NCBI RefSeq assembly: GCF_004331415.1
Contig: NZ_SJOP01000008.1
Coordinates: 62,001 to 126,000 of the forward strand
DNA length: 64,000 nucleotides
Direction of reading: 5' to 3'
DNA from: Kosakonia quasisacchari
Lineage (GTDB): Bacteria > Pseudomonadota > Gammaproteobacteria > Enterobacterales > Enterobacteriaceae
Each line of letters begins with the position of its first letter. The stretch's first letter is position 1. The position numbers and the translations under genes are program-made. Positions 18,398-27,456 of the stretch are shown in pieces. The notes below the pieces were generated by a model. It did no database searches and was not told the origin of the DNA. It saw nothing but the letters and a program-made list of their open reading frames with translations.

Positions 18398-20683
18398 GTG
18401 GATGATGTAATAACCAACCTTAAAAATCTCATTTCACATTGTGTCGATACAGGCTCAATAACCCCTTGTGTTAGTGTTATAAGAAATATTAAACAGGGGT
18501 TGCTTGGTGAAATAGCGGTAGATAAGTACCCATATTTAATGAATGTTATAATTGGTTTTTTAAAAGAAAATAACTTCGAAAGAGAGGTTGTTGAATGCTA
18601 TATTTCGGCTGCATATTTCTTCTCTGATAACGATTCTTATCAGTCAGCAATTGATGTTCTTAATGATGCTTTAGAATATCTCGAGGAAAATGAAAACTTA
18701 GATAACGAAGCTGAGTTTGAGATTCTTACAGTTAAGCATGGTATATGTATCGTTAGCGAAGATCATGCATCAGCAATTGAAATCTGGAACAAGTTATTAG
18801 AGAATTGTGAAGAGATTGGGATTAGTCCAGCTGACACCTCGATATTAAATCACGCCACATTACTAATGCAATTGGATGAATTTGATGATGCCATTGAATT
18901 ATATTTAGAGATATTATCCCGCGAGGATTTCGAAGTTAAAAGAAAAGCGATAATCTCAAGTAATATTTCAGCCTGCTATAGAGAAAAGGGAGATCGTAAT
19001 GCTGCCTCGAAATATATGCGTGATGCGAGAAAAATCCTTGAAGAGTTAGGGGATGATTCGTTTGATGATGATTTCTTGCTAGAGATTGAACTAATAGATG
19101 CAAAAAACAACGTATTTTACGGTGATCAGGTTGCATTAGTGAAATGTTTGTCATCTTTTGCTTTTAGAATGAATAAAACTCTGAGGAATATATTTAAAAT
19201 CCATTATAGAAGAGGGGTTAGGAGTAGGTATGTTGGTCGCTTTGAACATTTGATAGCTAGTATTGCGGAAACTGGAACTGCTGAAGATATAATTCCATTA
19301 TTGGCTCTTTCACGTGTTAATCAGTCAAGCGACTGGCTAAGTATATTAAAATGGAAAGAGGATATATCATCAATTGTATCACATGATGAACTAATGCAGT
19401 TATCAGAGACCATCGAAAGATTAGCTAGTTATGGAGCTCCTCATCTTTACGGATTTGCAGAAAAATATGACAATGCCCTCTATGGAAATAATAATGACCC
19501 GTGGGATTCATTTATTTCTCAAGCTGAAGGGTTAAGGTTTAAATATAATATTAATTCTCCATACCATTATACCTCCAAGGAATACGTTTCTACGCTACTT
19601 TTCGATAGAATTGAAGAAGGGCATGCTCTTATATTTGACTTCTCTGCATCACAATCAAAATTGATTACTATATCTGATGGTTGTTACATTATGGAAAATA
19701 TTCCAGAAAAAGAAGGTCGGGATTTCTTCTTCGAACTGAATAAATTCAGGGGAGGGAACAATAATCGCGCGGATTTTAATCAGGCGTTAATAAACTACCA
19801 AACCACTCTTATTTACAACCTGACAAATTCCATAGCAATTCTCGAGAACTCTAGCCGCGGCGTAATATTCTTTCCATCTAAAATGGATTTCCTACCATTG
19901 AACACGCTGTTGATTGGCAATGAAAAAATAAGGAATAAAATTCTTTTTGGAGATTTTGAAATCAGGTCTTGCTTATGCCTACATCCAAAGGATGAGAGTT
20001 ATGAAATACATTCTTGCCTTGGCATGGTTGAGTCTGTCACGAACTTAGAGTACGACAAAGCAGAAATACAACACTTTATGAATACCGCAGGTCTCAATGG
20101 TGAAATTATATCTCCAGCAGAACAAAGGGATTTCTTTGAACGCGCTGCTGCTTATGACTCGATCGTTATTTCACAACATGGCTTTTCGGCCTCACTGTTC
20201 ACTGATCCTGTTTTTGCTGATTTAGCTGGTCCTCATGCAGAAAGGAGTGCACTTAGCTATGAGAATTTACAATTACACTCTTATAAAATGGATTATAAAC
20301 TAGTGCTTTTGAATGCTTGTTACGGTGGTGCATTAGTCAACAGGAATTATTTTAAGTTATTCAGAACACATGAATTATTAGGGTATCCACAAGCATTTTT
20401 GCTAAACAGGAAAAGCACTGTTATCGCTGCATCATGGACTATAGTTGATAGGTACAATGCATTAATGATGCATAATTTTTCGAATTACATAAAGGTTCAT
20501 AGCCCGAGTAAATCTTATGGAATGTCTTTAGCCAAAGCATTCGAGATGTCTGTTTCTGAAATTAAATCTGCATTAAACGAAGTTTCTAGTGAAGCCTTAG
20601 TATTACCAAGTGATAAAAATTTAGATCTCATAAGAAGACAACCATTTTGCTTTGCAACATACCAGAATTACACACTACTGTAG
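18398..20683 (+). CDS. TPR-CHAT protein (caspase-like protease)
   Basis: A 761-aa protein. Residues 1 to about 240 are tetratricopeptide-like helical repeats (YQSAIDVLNDALEYLEEN, FDDAIELYLEILSRED, SACYREKGDRNAASKYM). A middle region follows, and a C-terminal CHAT domain (about 540-761) has the catalytic dyad in VISQHGF (His594) and LLNACYGG (Cys641). CHAT proteases act in bacterial immunity, for example the TPR-CHAT Csx29 of type III-E CRISPR and gasdermin-activating proteases; no Cas or gasdermin gene is visible here. The start is GTG at 18398 with GGGA close by; no better start is in frame. The DNA is AT-rich compared with the flanking chromosome, consistent with transfer. Confidence 0.85.
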   Translation: MDDVITNLKNLISHCVDTGSITPCVSVIRNIKQGLLGEIAVDKYPYLMNVIIGFLKENNFEREVVECYISAAYFFSDNDSYQSAIDVLNDALEYLEENENLDNEAEFEILTVKHGICIVSEDHASAIEIWNKLLENCEEIGISPADTSILNHATLLMQLDEFDDAIELYLEILSREDFEVKRKAIISSNISACYREKGDRNAASKYMRDARKILEELGDDSFDDDFLLEIELIDAKNNVFYGDQVALVKCLSSFAFRMNKTLRNIFKIHYRRGVRSRYVGRFEHLIASIAETGTAEDIIPLLALSRVNQSSDWLSILKWKEDISSIVSHDELMQLSETIERLASYGAPHLYGFAEKYDNALYGNNNDPWDSFISQAEGLRFKYNINSPYHYTSKEYVSTLLFDRIEEGHALIFDFSASQSKLITISDGCYIMENIPEKEGRDFFFELNKFRGGNNNRADFNQALINYQTTLIYNLTNSIAILENSSRGVIFFPSKMDFLPLNTLLIGNEKIRNKILFGDFEIRSCLCLHPKDESYEIHSCLGMVESVTNLEYDKAEIQHFMNTAGLNGEIISPAEQRDFFERAAAYDSIVISQHGFSASLFTDPVFADLAGPHAERSALSYENLQLHSYKMDYKLVLLNACYGGALVNRNYFKLFRTHELLGYPQAFLLNRKSTVIAASWTIVDRYNALMMHNFSNYIKVHSPSKSYGMSLAKAFEMSVSEIKSALNEVSSEALVLPSDKNLDLIRRQPFCFATYQNYTLL

Positions 20684-20810
20684 CTCCAATAATTTATGAA
20701 TAAGGAGGTTAACGACAATTATTGACCTGTTCCTCGTATTAATTCAATATTATGTTAGCAACGTCAGCTGATGGCACTAAGCGGGCTAAATCTGACAGAT
20801 TTGACGAGAT

Positions 20811-20839
20811 AAGGGTATAGATGAATTCTCCATACCCTT
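20811..20839. terminator. Hairpin between convergent genes
   Basis: AAGGGTAT / ATACCCTT form a perfect 8-bp stem with a 13-nt loop between the CHAT gene and the small minus-strand gene. A second short stem AAATCT / AGATTT lies about 20 bp before it. There is no long T tract, so terminator function is only likely. Confidence 0.45.
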
Positions 20840-20845
20840 GAACGA

Positions 20846-20974
20846 TTACTTCCCAGTTGATTTGCTTGGTTTCAGTCCTGGGGTATTGCCGGGTGTATCC
20901 TTATTATCACGTCTGCGTTGATCGGGTTTTCCTGTTGATTTTGCAATTGGTTTTGGACCTGGTTTAAGCCCCAT
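20846..20974 (-). CDS. Small Pro/Lys-rich protein, 42 aa
   Basis: A short gene with an excellent ribosome site (AAGGAG, 7 nt before ATG). The product begins MGLKPGPKPIAKSTGKPDQR and ends GLKPSKSTGK: strongly basic, with GLKPG/GLKPS and KSTGK segments repeated at both ends and no hydrophobic core, so probably disordered. Its codons are uninterrupted and the gene is well spaced from its neighbours. Small proteins of this composition occur in enterobacterial accessory islands, but I know of no assigned function. Nucleic-acid binding would fit the charge. Confidence 0.7.
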   Translation of the reverse strand: MGLKPGPKPIAKSTGKPDQRRRDNKDTPGNTPGLKPSKSTGK

Positions 20975-21156
20975 AATCGTGCTCCTTAGCCTTGTCAGAG
21001 GTTATTCCTCAGTGTGGATATAAGGGGAGCTGTAAGAATTATCAAGCTAGGATGGGCGGTGGATAATGACTAATAGACTATTATGTGAGCAATGTCAGTT
21101 TTTGACAGGTAGCGACCGGTTCGATACTGAAGTAGGTTGTAGATTGTTCGCGATGC

Positions 21157-21174
21157 GCCCTCAACAATGAGGGC
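21157..21174. terminator. Short hairpin after the helicase gene
   Basis: GCCCTC / GAGGGC with a 6-nt loop lies 20 bp past the stop of the large minus-strand helicase. It lacks a T tract. The rest of 20975-21194 shows no gene; the 42-aa gene starts 220 bp past the helicase stop, in the same direction. Confidence 0.35.
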
Positions 21175-21194
21175 CACCTCGGAGATTATCAGGT

Positions 21195-24100
21195 TCATTG
21201 CGCCAATTGCCGATGCAGGACCTGCAGACTAGTTCCCGCCCCTGCCCATGCAGCAGCCGAGCCGACCACATACAGGTTTTGCTTGGCGCGTGAGACGGCT
21301 ACATTGATTATGTTTGGCGGGCTTGCCGCCCACTGACGCGCCCTTTGCTGACTCGCTTTCGGCGCACCCAGCAACAGGATTACCGTGTCCGCCTCTCGGC
21401 CCTGGAACGTGTGGATTGTGCCTACACGATCACGGCACCATTCATCCAGCTTTACGCCGAACGTTCGCAGGAGGTCGGTTTCTCTGTCGAGACGCCGACG
21501 CATGTTCTGCTCTACGATCTTGAATGGTGTAATGATAAATACGTCTGGATTTGTAATGCCCGATGCTGCCAGCTCTTTGAGCATTCGTACAACCGCTTCG
21601 CCCTCATCGGGGCACCACTTCGTCTCAGCATCGCCATTGATATCCACCCAGTGAGATCTCCCCAAAGCCGAGCCGATAGATCCAGGTTTTTTAGGCCCGA
21701 CAGCATGGACCATCTGCCCGGCATAGGCGATGGAGTTAGAAACATCGAACATTGGGTTCTGGCAACGCCTGTGAACGAGCAGTGGCAGCCCGACTTCTCG
21801 ATCACCTACATCCATGACGAAGGTGGATTTGAAGCGCGATGCCTGATCAGCAAGGGTCTGCGTAGATGTGGCGGGGGCAGACCATTCAATTTGGTCAATG
21901 TTGAAGAACTTGCAGATTTCGGCGTTCAGCTTCTCGGGTAGCGATACCACAGGTGGGATTTGCAACGGGTCGCCCACCACGATGGAGCGTTTTGCCCGCA
22001 TGATTGCTCCAACTGCCGCTTGAGGAACGGCCTGGCCCGCTTCATCAATCAGAAGCCAGCCAATACTCTCTGGTGGCAGATCTCCGAACATCGTCCGTAC
22101 TGAGGCAAACGTTGTGGACACAGTCGGCACCACCATGAAAAGGCTCGACCAAAGATCAGGGAGAAATTCACGGTGAGCGGAAGACTGGAAGGCACCAGCC
22201 ACCATGCCCGACATCAATAGCCCAAGATTGTGTTGCAAGCGGCTGGCCGAAGCATCGATGAACGTTTTATGCACAGTCAGGGCAGCGGCGAAAATATCCT
22301 CCCGCAGGCGATGAACCTCATCGGGAAGCCATGGCGCAGTCAGGTGGATAGCCTCGTGCTCGCGCTCGAAGAATCTCTCATCAACGACCCTGTCTCCCAT
22401 GCGGTTTCGTGCCTCTGCCTCGGTTGCCTTCAATTTCGAGACAGCCTGACATTTGCTGGAAATTTCCTGGTCGAGTTGCTGTAACTGGGACTCAGTATTG
22501 CTCCACTCAGTCCTTGCAAGCTCCAGGGCCCTGTCTGTCTCCTGCGCCCGTAAGACTGATTGCTGCAAGGTCGCCGAGAGTTTCTGCAGTGTCGATCTCC
22601 ACGACTTCCAGGTCGCAGTCGCGAACAAACGGGAGAAGAAACCTGGACGGCCAGCAAGATGGCTGTCGAGCATGATCTTATCCTGCTCGATCTGCGATTT
22701 TGCCTTCTCATGCTCCCGTTGGCAGGATTCAGCAGTCTGGTGTGCCTCTTCGACGGCTTCATTCAGACTCGGACGACGCTGTTCCACACTTTGAAGTTCG
22801 GTGGTCGCTCCCTTGAGCGCCTGGATATCCCGTCGCATTTCTTCGATGCTGGCGATTTCGGCGTCTACCGTCTCCTTGAGTTTAAGGAAAACGGTTCGCG
22901 CTTTCCGCCAGGCCGCTAAAGCGTCCACTTCGTTGGTGCTGGGCCGCTCATTGACGACCACGCTGGGCATCACGCGATCGATGATTTCGCCAGTTTGTTC
23001 GTCCTTGATCTCACGCAAGACGTTTAAGCCGCGAGCTGCTTTCAGGTAGGTAAGGAAACCACCGTCTTCATTCCACCAGAAACTTTGCTGGAACGCGCCT
23101 CGGTTGCTGCTCTTGCCGAGAGCCGCGGCGATCAATCCCCAGGTTTCGACAGGGTCGGAGGGGATGTCCCCCTCGGCCTCGGCTTCGAAATAGCCGGCGC
23201 GTTTGGGATTCGCAATCAGGTCGCTGATGGACCGGAAGTAGGCGATCTGTTCATGGCGACCATTGGCTTCCTTGAGAGGAAGCTCTTTACTGACGTTTTC
23301 GACCGCTTTGTTATTGGAGGAGGCTACGACGATCTCATGGCCCCTCAAGGATGCATGTAACTTGTAGAAGTGCAGGAATGCATTGGAACCGAATGCCAGC
23401 TTCTCGCCTGTTGTGGAAAAGGCATCCTGCGGTTTATTGAAGCCGCACATCGCCGTGGCCCGATCAAGAATGCACCCAACGACAATATCTCGCAGAAGAG
23501 TGGTCTTTCCAGTACCAGGGGGCCCATTGACACCGATGATACCTGGAGCATCATTCAGCTCAGCACGCGCCGCATTCACGGCAGCCTGTTGAAGCAGTAC
23601 CAATGGATGACCGCCTTTCGAAGGCCAACGAGCCTGCGGCATGAGCGACGGTGCAACGAAAGGCTCAACTGCGGAAATGGGCGATAGCACGTCGATTTTT
23701 TGGTCAGGCCTGCCAATTCCCATGTAGCGCCGCAAACCGGTTCCGGCCTTGCCCGTTTCGATCAATTTGGCTGCTTCACCGAGATCTTCAAGGTAGAAGG
23801 AATTTAGTAAAGAAGGCTCAGGCGGCGCCTTGGCCTTGAAATGATGAAACACCTTAATCGCGAATGTGGGTGGTTCAACCAAATGCTCGGGCACACCGAA
23901 CTGCGACACAAGCCATTTATAAGCGTCAAGAACGATATCCAAATCGATCGGTATGGGTTCTCCATCCTCGTTGTTGCGACGAACCATTCGGTCCAGATGC
24001 TCGATAATGCGCGGTTCAACATTCGGCCAATTCCCTAAGCTCCCAAGCTTCAGATCGAGAGCAGACTTGAGCGCCCAGGCAAAACTGGAAACGGCGACGC

Positions 24101-24818
24101 CTTTGTCCTCAAGCACATAGCCTTCCTTGTCGATCAGGATCGAGCCGATGGCCGCTTTCTTGCCGTCCGGGCGTGAACATTCCTCATCCTCGCCAAAAAC
24201 TTTGACTAGTTCGTCCGTCGCCTTGTCGAGAGCGATGGCGCCGAGGACGACCTCGAAATAAAGCCTATGGTTGGGCTTGCTGCGGGCATTTGGTCCCCAT
24301 GGGACGCCTCGCTCCAATAGAGCAACCCTGGAGCGGTCGCCAGTTGCCATATCCTCTGGGCGCTTATAACCTTGAGGCGACAGTGCTTCGATGGCTGTCC
24401 ATGCTGCCAGTATCGCGCGCGCATCATTTGCCTTAACTGGCGGAGAGAAAGACGGAAGCGGACCGAGGTCGATCTGGTCCTTGCCGAATTGCTGTTGCAT
24501 TACAGGATCTGGAGTAGCCTTCGGTCGCAGTTGCACTACCGTTGCAGGCTTATCGCGGGGCACAACTTGGGGAGATTGTGTGGGCGCCGAACCAAGATTA
24601 CTTGCTGATGGACTGGAACCCGACATGGAGGCCACTCTGCGACCGCTAAGTTCGGTTAGGGCTTGCTCGATTTTAGTCGTCAGCGTCCGCGCCCTGGCAG
24701 TGTTGCGAAAGGTCAGCTCGCTCAACAGCTGTTCAAGTTCACTAACATTGTTGCGAGACTGTTCGAAGATTGCTTCCAGATCGAAGATTGATTTTTGCGC
24801 ATACTGCCGTGTCTTCAT
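21195..24818 (-). CDS. Large SF1 (Upf1/DNA2-like) helicase with coiled-coil insert
   Basis: A 1207-aa protein of the COG1112 type. The N-terminal 400 residues are unrecognised apart from a disordered linker (about 65-110). Walker A GPPGTGKT is at 432-439. A long coiled coil (about 650-810) interrupts the helicase core. Motif II IDEAGQAVPQ is near 935, and the C-terminal RecA fold has GTIHTFQGREADTVI and NVAVSRAKQNLYVVGS. No nuclease domain is visible. The DNA is GC-richer than both flanks, so it was probably acquired separately. It lies in a defence neighbourhood, and related helicases occur in anti-phage systems (Mokosh, for example), but the role here is inferred. RNA-DNA or RNA unwinding is the family expectation. 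Confidence 0.8.
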   Translation of the reverse strand: MKTRQYAQKSIFDLEAIFEQSRNNVSELEQLLSELTFRNTARARTLTTKIEQALTELSGRRVASMSGSSPSASNLGSAPTQSPQVVPRDKPATVVQLRPKATPDPVMQQQFGKDQIDLGPLPSFSPPVKANDARAILAAWTAIEALSPQGYKRPEDMATGDRSRVALLERGVPWGPNARSKPNHRLYFEVVLGAIALDKATDELVKVFGEDEECSRPDGKKAAIGSILIDKEGYVLEDKGVAVSSFAWALKSALDLKLGSLGNWPNVEPRIIEHLDRMVRRNNEDGEPIPIDLDIVLDAYKWLVSQFGVPEHLVEPPTFAIKVFHHFKAKAPPEPSLLNSFYLEDLGEAAKLIETGKAGTGLRRYMGIGRPDQKIDVLSPISAVEPFVAPSLMPQARWPSKGGHPLVLLQQAAVNAARAELNDAPGIIGVNGPPGTGKTTLLRDIVVGCILDRATAMCGFNKPQDAFSTTGEKLAFGSNAFLHFYKLHASLRGHEIVVASSNNKAVENVSKELPLKEANGRHEQIAYFRSISDLIANPKRAGYFEAEAEGDIPSDPVETWGLIAAALGKSSNRGAFQQSFWWNEDGGFLTYLKAARGLNVLREIKDEQTGEIIDRVMPSVVVNERPSTNEVDALAAWRKARTVFLKLKETVDAEIASIEEMRRDIQALKGATTELQSVEQRRPSLNEAVEEAHQTAESCQREHEKAKSQIEQDKIMLDSHLAGRPGFFSRLFATATWKSWRSTLQKLSATLQQSVLRAQETDRALELARTEWSNTESQLQQLDQEISSKCQAVSKLKATEAEARNRMGDRVVDERFFEREHEAIHLTAPWLPDEVHRLREDIFAAALTVHKTFIDASASRLQHNLGLLMSGMVAGAFQSSAHREFLPDLWSSLFMVVPTVSTTFASVRTMFGDLPPESIGWLLIDEAGQAVPQAAVGAIMRAKRSIVVGDPLQIPPVVSLPEKLNAEICKFFNIDQIEWSAPATSTQTLADQASRFKSTFVMDVGDREVGLPLLVHRRCQNPMFDVSNSIAYAGQMVHAVGPKKPGSIGSALGRSHWVDINGDAETKWCPDEGEAVVRMLKELAASGITNPDVFIITPFKIVEQNMRRRLDRETDLLRTFGVKLDEWCRDRVGTIHTFQGREADTVILLLGAPKASQQRARQWAASPPNIINVAVSRAKQNLYVVGSAAAWAGAGTSLQVLHRQLAQ

Positions 24819-25033
24819 TTATTTCTGTGGCTCCATATCCCTTCAGTTAAGAGATATTATGCTAATTAGCTTGATTTCTAAAACTATTAACTTCCGATCT
24901 TGGCGCAGATCCAGATCTCGGTGGGATGCTTAGCTGACTGCTTACGTGCGAAGATGCATTATGTGCAAATCAATATAATGCAGGTTCGTTGGTATCACTA
25001 GATGGTTGAGGGCTAGCCAAAGGCTATTACCCG

Positions 25034-25079
25034 TGACCTGCTCCCCGTTGATTAGTACAACCGTCGGTTAGTAATGAAC
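25034..25079 (+). mobile_element. Remnant of an IS407-type element end
   Basis: The first 26 bp are identical to the right inverted repeat of the complete IS at 16981-18201 (TGACCTGCTCCCCGTTGATT and on), in the opposite orientation. After about 10 divergent bases TTAGTAATG matches again, then similarity ends. No transposase sequence or second end follows, so this is a solo, related but not identical, IS end. Confidence 0.75.
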
Positions 25080-25615
25080 TACTTTTGCCCCTGATTGAAC
25101 CCACTATTCGCTACGTTGTCAGCCACGGGGAAGCCTTACGGGATGCAGCTGTGAGGGGGGATTGCCTTTCTGTCAGCATGGCTGGCCGGAGACGAAATCG
25201 CTAAAGGGGAACTGAGGATTATACCTGTTAAGCCCTCAGTATGATGCCCCGGTTACAGCGCTGTGGCCTGCTTCATAAAATCTCTCATCCCGGATCCGGA
25301 TGGTGGTAGACAAACTGAACGCGGCGCTCAATAAGAAGACAGCCCGGACCCGATTGTGATTGATGCCGGAGCGAGACAATTTAAGAACAAACCGCCCCCG
25401 GTTAGAAGGATCGTTTCGCCCGGCAGGAAAACATACTAGCACCAACAAGAACTTTCTGTCAGTGCCAGTCCCCGACTCATTACCACCAGTCTATTTTTCA
25501 CCGCTGCGAAGCAAGGGGCGCTATGCCCCCGGCTATGTAGGGGCAGATTTTTTCTCCTGTGTGCTTTTTGTTCTCCATATCTGCTTCCGGTTAATCGTTT
25601 CCCTGCACAACCCGT

Positions 25616-25655
25616 CCCGCAAGGGTGAAGTGCACGCATGCTGCGCCCTTGCGGG
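25616..25655. promoter_or_regulatory. Hairpin upstream of ardC
   Basis: CCCGCAAGGG and CCCTTGCGGG form a perfect 10-bp stem with a 20-nt loop, about 75 bp before the ardC start. Hairpins in the leading region of conjugative elements can act as single-strand promoters (Frpo-like); that role here is a guess from position. It is too far from the preceding gene to be its terminator. Confidence 0.4.
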
Positions 25656-25728
25656 CCAGAACGATGCCGGGAAAGCGAACCGTCAGGCGATACGAAGACG
25701 AAAATCACACCACTGACGGAGAAAAACC

Positions 25729-26673
25729 ATGATGACTTCCCTGCATACCCAGACCAGCGCCCCTAACACCGCAGCGGCGACCAGCGTATCCCCGCTGGAC
25801 CCGTCAGGCTCCTCAAAAACGAAATTGTCTAAAACTAGAACCGATATTTATCAGACCGTCACCGACAGCATCATTGCGGCGCTTGAAGCGGGTGTTAAAC
25901 CGTGGTCCTGTCCGTGGCAGCGCGTACCGGGCATGTCAGGATTACCTTCAAACTACGCGACTGGTGCTGCTTATAGTGGGATGAATATCATGTTGTTGTG
26001 GAGCAGTGCGTCAGAACAGGGATTCAAGGATTCACGCTGGATGACCTACAAACAGGCAAAAGCGGAAGGTGGGCAGGTACGCAAGGGAGAACACGGTACG
26101 ACCGCCATTTTTTACACCACGCTGGAGAAGGAAAATGACGACGGAGAAACTGATTATATCCCGATGCTGAAGACGTTCACCGTGTTTAACGTTGAACAAA
26201 TTGACGGTTTGCCTCTGACAATGGAAACAGTCAGCCCGGAAGCAACCTTTGACCCTTTGCCGCAGGCTGAAAATCTGTTCCGGAAGAGCGGTGCAAATAT
26301 CATTGAGAAAGGACAAAACGCCTTTTTCAGCCCCTCAAACGATGAGGTCTGGCTGCCGGAGCGTCACCTTTTTTCTGATGCTGCTAATTTCTACGCCACC
26401 GGCCTGCATGAGTTGGTGCACTGGAGCGGTGGTAAAAGCCGTCTGAACCGAGAAATGAAAGGGAAGTTTGGTAGTGAAGGGTATGCAGCGGAAGAATTAG
26501 TCGCTGAGTTAGGAAGTGCATTTTTGATGGCAGATCTGGGGATTGTCGGAGAGGTTCAGCACGAAAGTTATATTGCTTCCTGGCTGAAAGCACTGAAAAA
26601 CGACAAGCGCTATATTTTCAAAGCCGCCAGCGCGGCATCGAAAGCGCATCGTTATCTGATGGAGAAGGTCTGA
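25729..26673 (+). CDS. ardC: ArdC-family antirestriction protein
   Basis: A 314-aa protein. The N-terminal half (about residues 35-160) is the ArdC N-terminal ssDNA-binding domain (TVTDSIIAALEAGVKPWSCP, then YSGMNIMLLW). The C-terminal half is a zincin-like metallopeptidase domain with the HExxH motif in GLHELVHWSGG and the downstream glutamate in AAEELVAELGSAFL. Proteins of this family enter recipient cells with conjugating DNA and protect it from restriction. A GGAG lies 7 nt before ATG. It is at the left edge of the conjugation region, on the opposite strand from mobC and mobB. Confidence 0.88.
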   Translation: MMTSLHTQTSAPNTAAATSVSPLDPSGSSKTKLSKTRTDIYQTVTDSIIAALEAGVKPWSCPWQRVPGMSGLPSNYATGAAYSGMNIMLLWSSASEQGFKDSRWMTYKQAKAEGGQVRKGEHGTTAIFYTTLEKENDDGETDYIPMLKTFTVFNVEQIDGLPLTMETVSPEATFDPLPQAENLFRKSGANIIEKGQNAFFSPSNDEVWLPERHLFSDAANFYATGLHELVHWSGGKSRLNREMKGKFGSEGYAAEELVAELGSAFLMADLGIVGEVQHESYIASWLKALKNDKRYIFKAASAASKAHRYLMEKV

Positions 26674-26753
26674 ACAGAAGAATAAGACGCTGCAAGGGAA
26701 TGCGGGTTTAACCTGATATCGGGGCAGGCGGAGTGACAGGGGTTTCAATTTCC

Positions 26754-26794
26754 CTGCGAATTTTCCGGACATAGTATGCCCGGAAAATTCGCAG
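26754..26794. repeat. Near-perfect 41-bp palindrome
   Basis: CTGCGAATTTTCCGG (26754-26768) is perfectly complementary to 26780-26794. The inner CATA-G-TATG also pairs, leaving one A-C mismatch, so a hairpin with almost no loop forms. An imperfect GCGGG-rich stem follows to about 26835. It could end ardC transcription, but there is no T tract; a protein-binding or processing site is equally possible. Confidence 0.8.
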
Positions 26795-26977
26795 GCTGCG
26801 GGTGCGGGCGGCAAAGAGCCCGCGCATCCCGCAAAAAGAATGTTAACCCAGTGATTACGCTACTGGCGCAGCTTAGATCCTATGTTGCTGGGGTGCTGCG
26901 CGTTTAAGCAGGAGTCAGTGACTCCCACAGGAGGACCTACATCAGGCTCTGGTTGAAGGGGACAGGTTAAGAAAGGA
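26795..26977. other. Non-coding stretch with a 15-bp palindrome
   Basis: GGAGTCAGTGACTCC at 26911-26925 is a perfect dyad, of the size of a dimeric repressor operator. No gene is visible; the end lies just after the stop of the minus-strand 99-aa gene. Confidence 0.4.
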
Positions 26978-27277
26978 TTATTTTATCCTGGCGGCCATAT
27001 TATCGGCCTCTGCCCCGAGGGATTGTAAACGCTGCGCCAGAATGTCCACGCTTTCTTGGAGTTTAAGACTCTGTTGCTGAATATCCTCCATCGTTTCTGA
27101 TAAAATATCATGGAGCAAAACAAAATTGGCGTGGAGGGCATACACAAAATCGTTGCCGCGTATCAGCAGTTCTTCGCGTGGCATGCCTTGCTGTGCGGAA
27201 TGAGTCATCCATGTGACGAGTGCTTTTGCGCACATTTCAGTGAGTACGTCCGAAAGTGGGTCGGCCTTTCTGTTCAT
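26978..27277 (-). CDS. Hypothetical 99-aa helical protein of the mobilisation region
   Basis: A small soluble protein with an AAAGGA ribosome site 8 nt before ATG. The C-terminal half (MEDIQQQSLKLQESVDILAQRLQSLGAE) is a predicted coiled coil with leucine spacing. The N-terminal half has a conserved-looking DPLSDVLTEMCAKALVTWM. I do not recognise the family. It lies 180 bp beyond the mobC stop in the same direction, so an accessory relaxosome or regulatory role is plausible but unproven. Confidence 0.65.
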   Translation of the reverse strand: MNRKADPLSDVLTEMCAKALVTWMTHSAQQGMPREELLIRGNDFVYALHANFVLLHDILSETMEDIQQQSLKLQESVDILAQRLQSLGAEADNMAARIK

Positions 27278-27456
27278 TTTGTTGTCCTTTCTGATTTTAA
27301 ATCAGTTGGTTGCCAGGAAATACGCTCAGTTGAGCATCCCTGTCGTCCAGCGCGGTCTAAAAATTCGCGAGAGGGCTGATGTTCGACGTTTGTTGGGCTG
27401 GGTAACCCCCTCCGGAGGTCTTTATCCTGTGTACATCCACGATAGGGGCCGGCATT

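Larger units (their letters stand above)
24819..25728. other. Gene-poor junction between defence island and conjugative element
   Basis: Nine hundred bases with no convincing gene. They hold an IS end remnant (listed), a fragment around 25083-25200 that reads IEPTIRYVVSHGEALRDAAV without a start, and a terminator-like GCCCC / GGGGC stem followed by TTTTTT near 25530-25555. A strong hairpin upstream of ardC is listed separately. The composition looks like a patchwork of mobile-element debris. Confidence 0.5.

Noticed and set aside
21195..24818. Mokosh type II single-gene defence
   Set aside because: The helicase family is similar, but the protein ends shortly after motif VI and shows no HxK phospholipase-D nuclease motif.
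25236..25708. Frames on both strands before ardC
   Set aside because: They overlap one another, lack start signals and read through a terminator-like stem; treated as non-coding debris.
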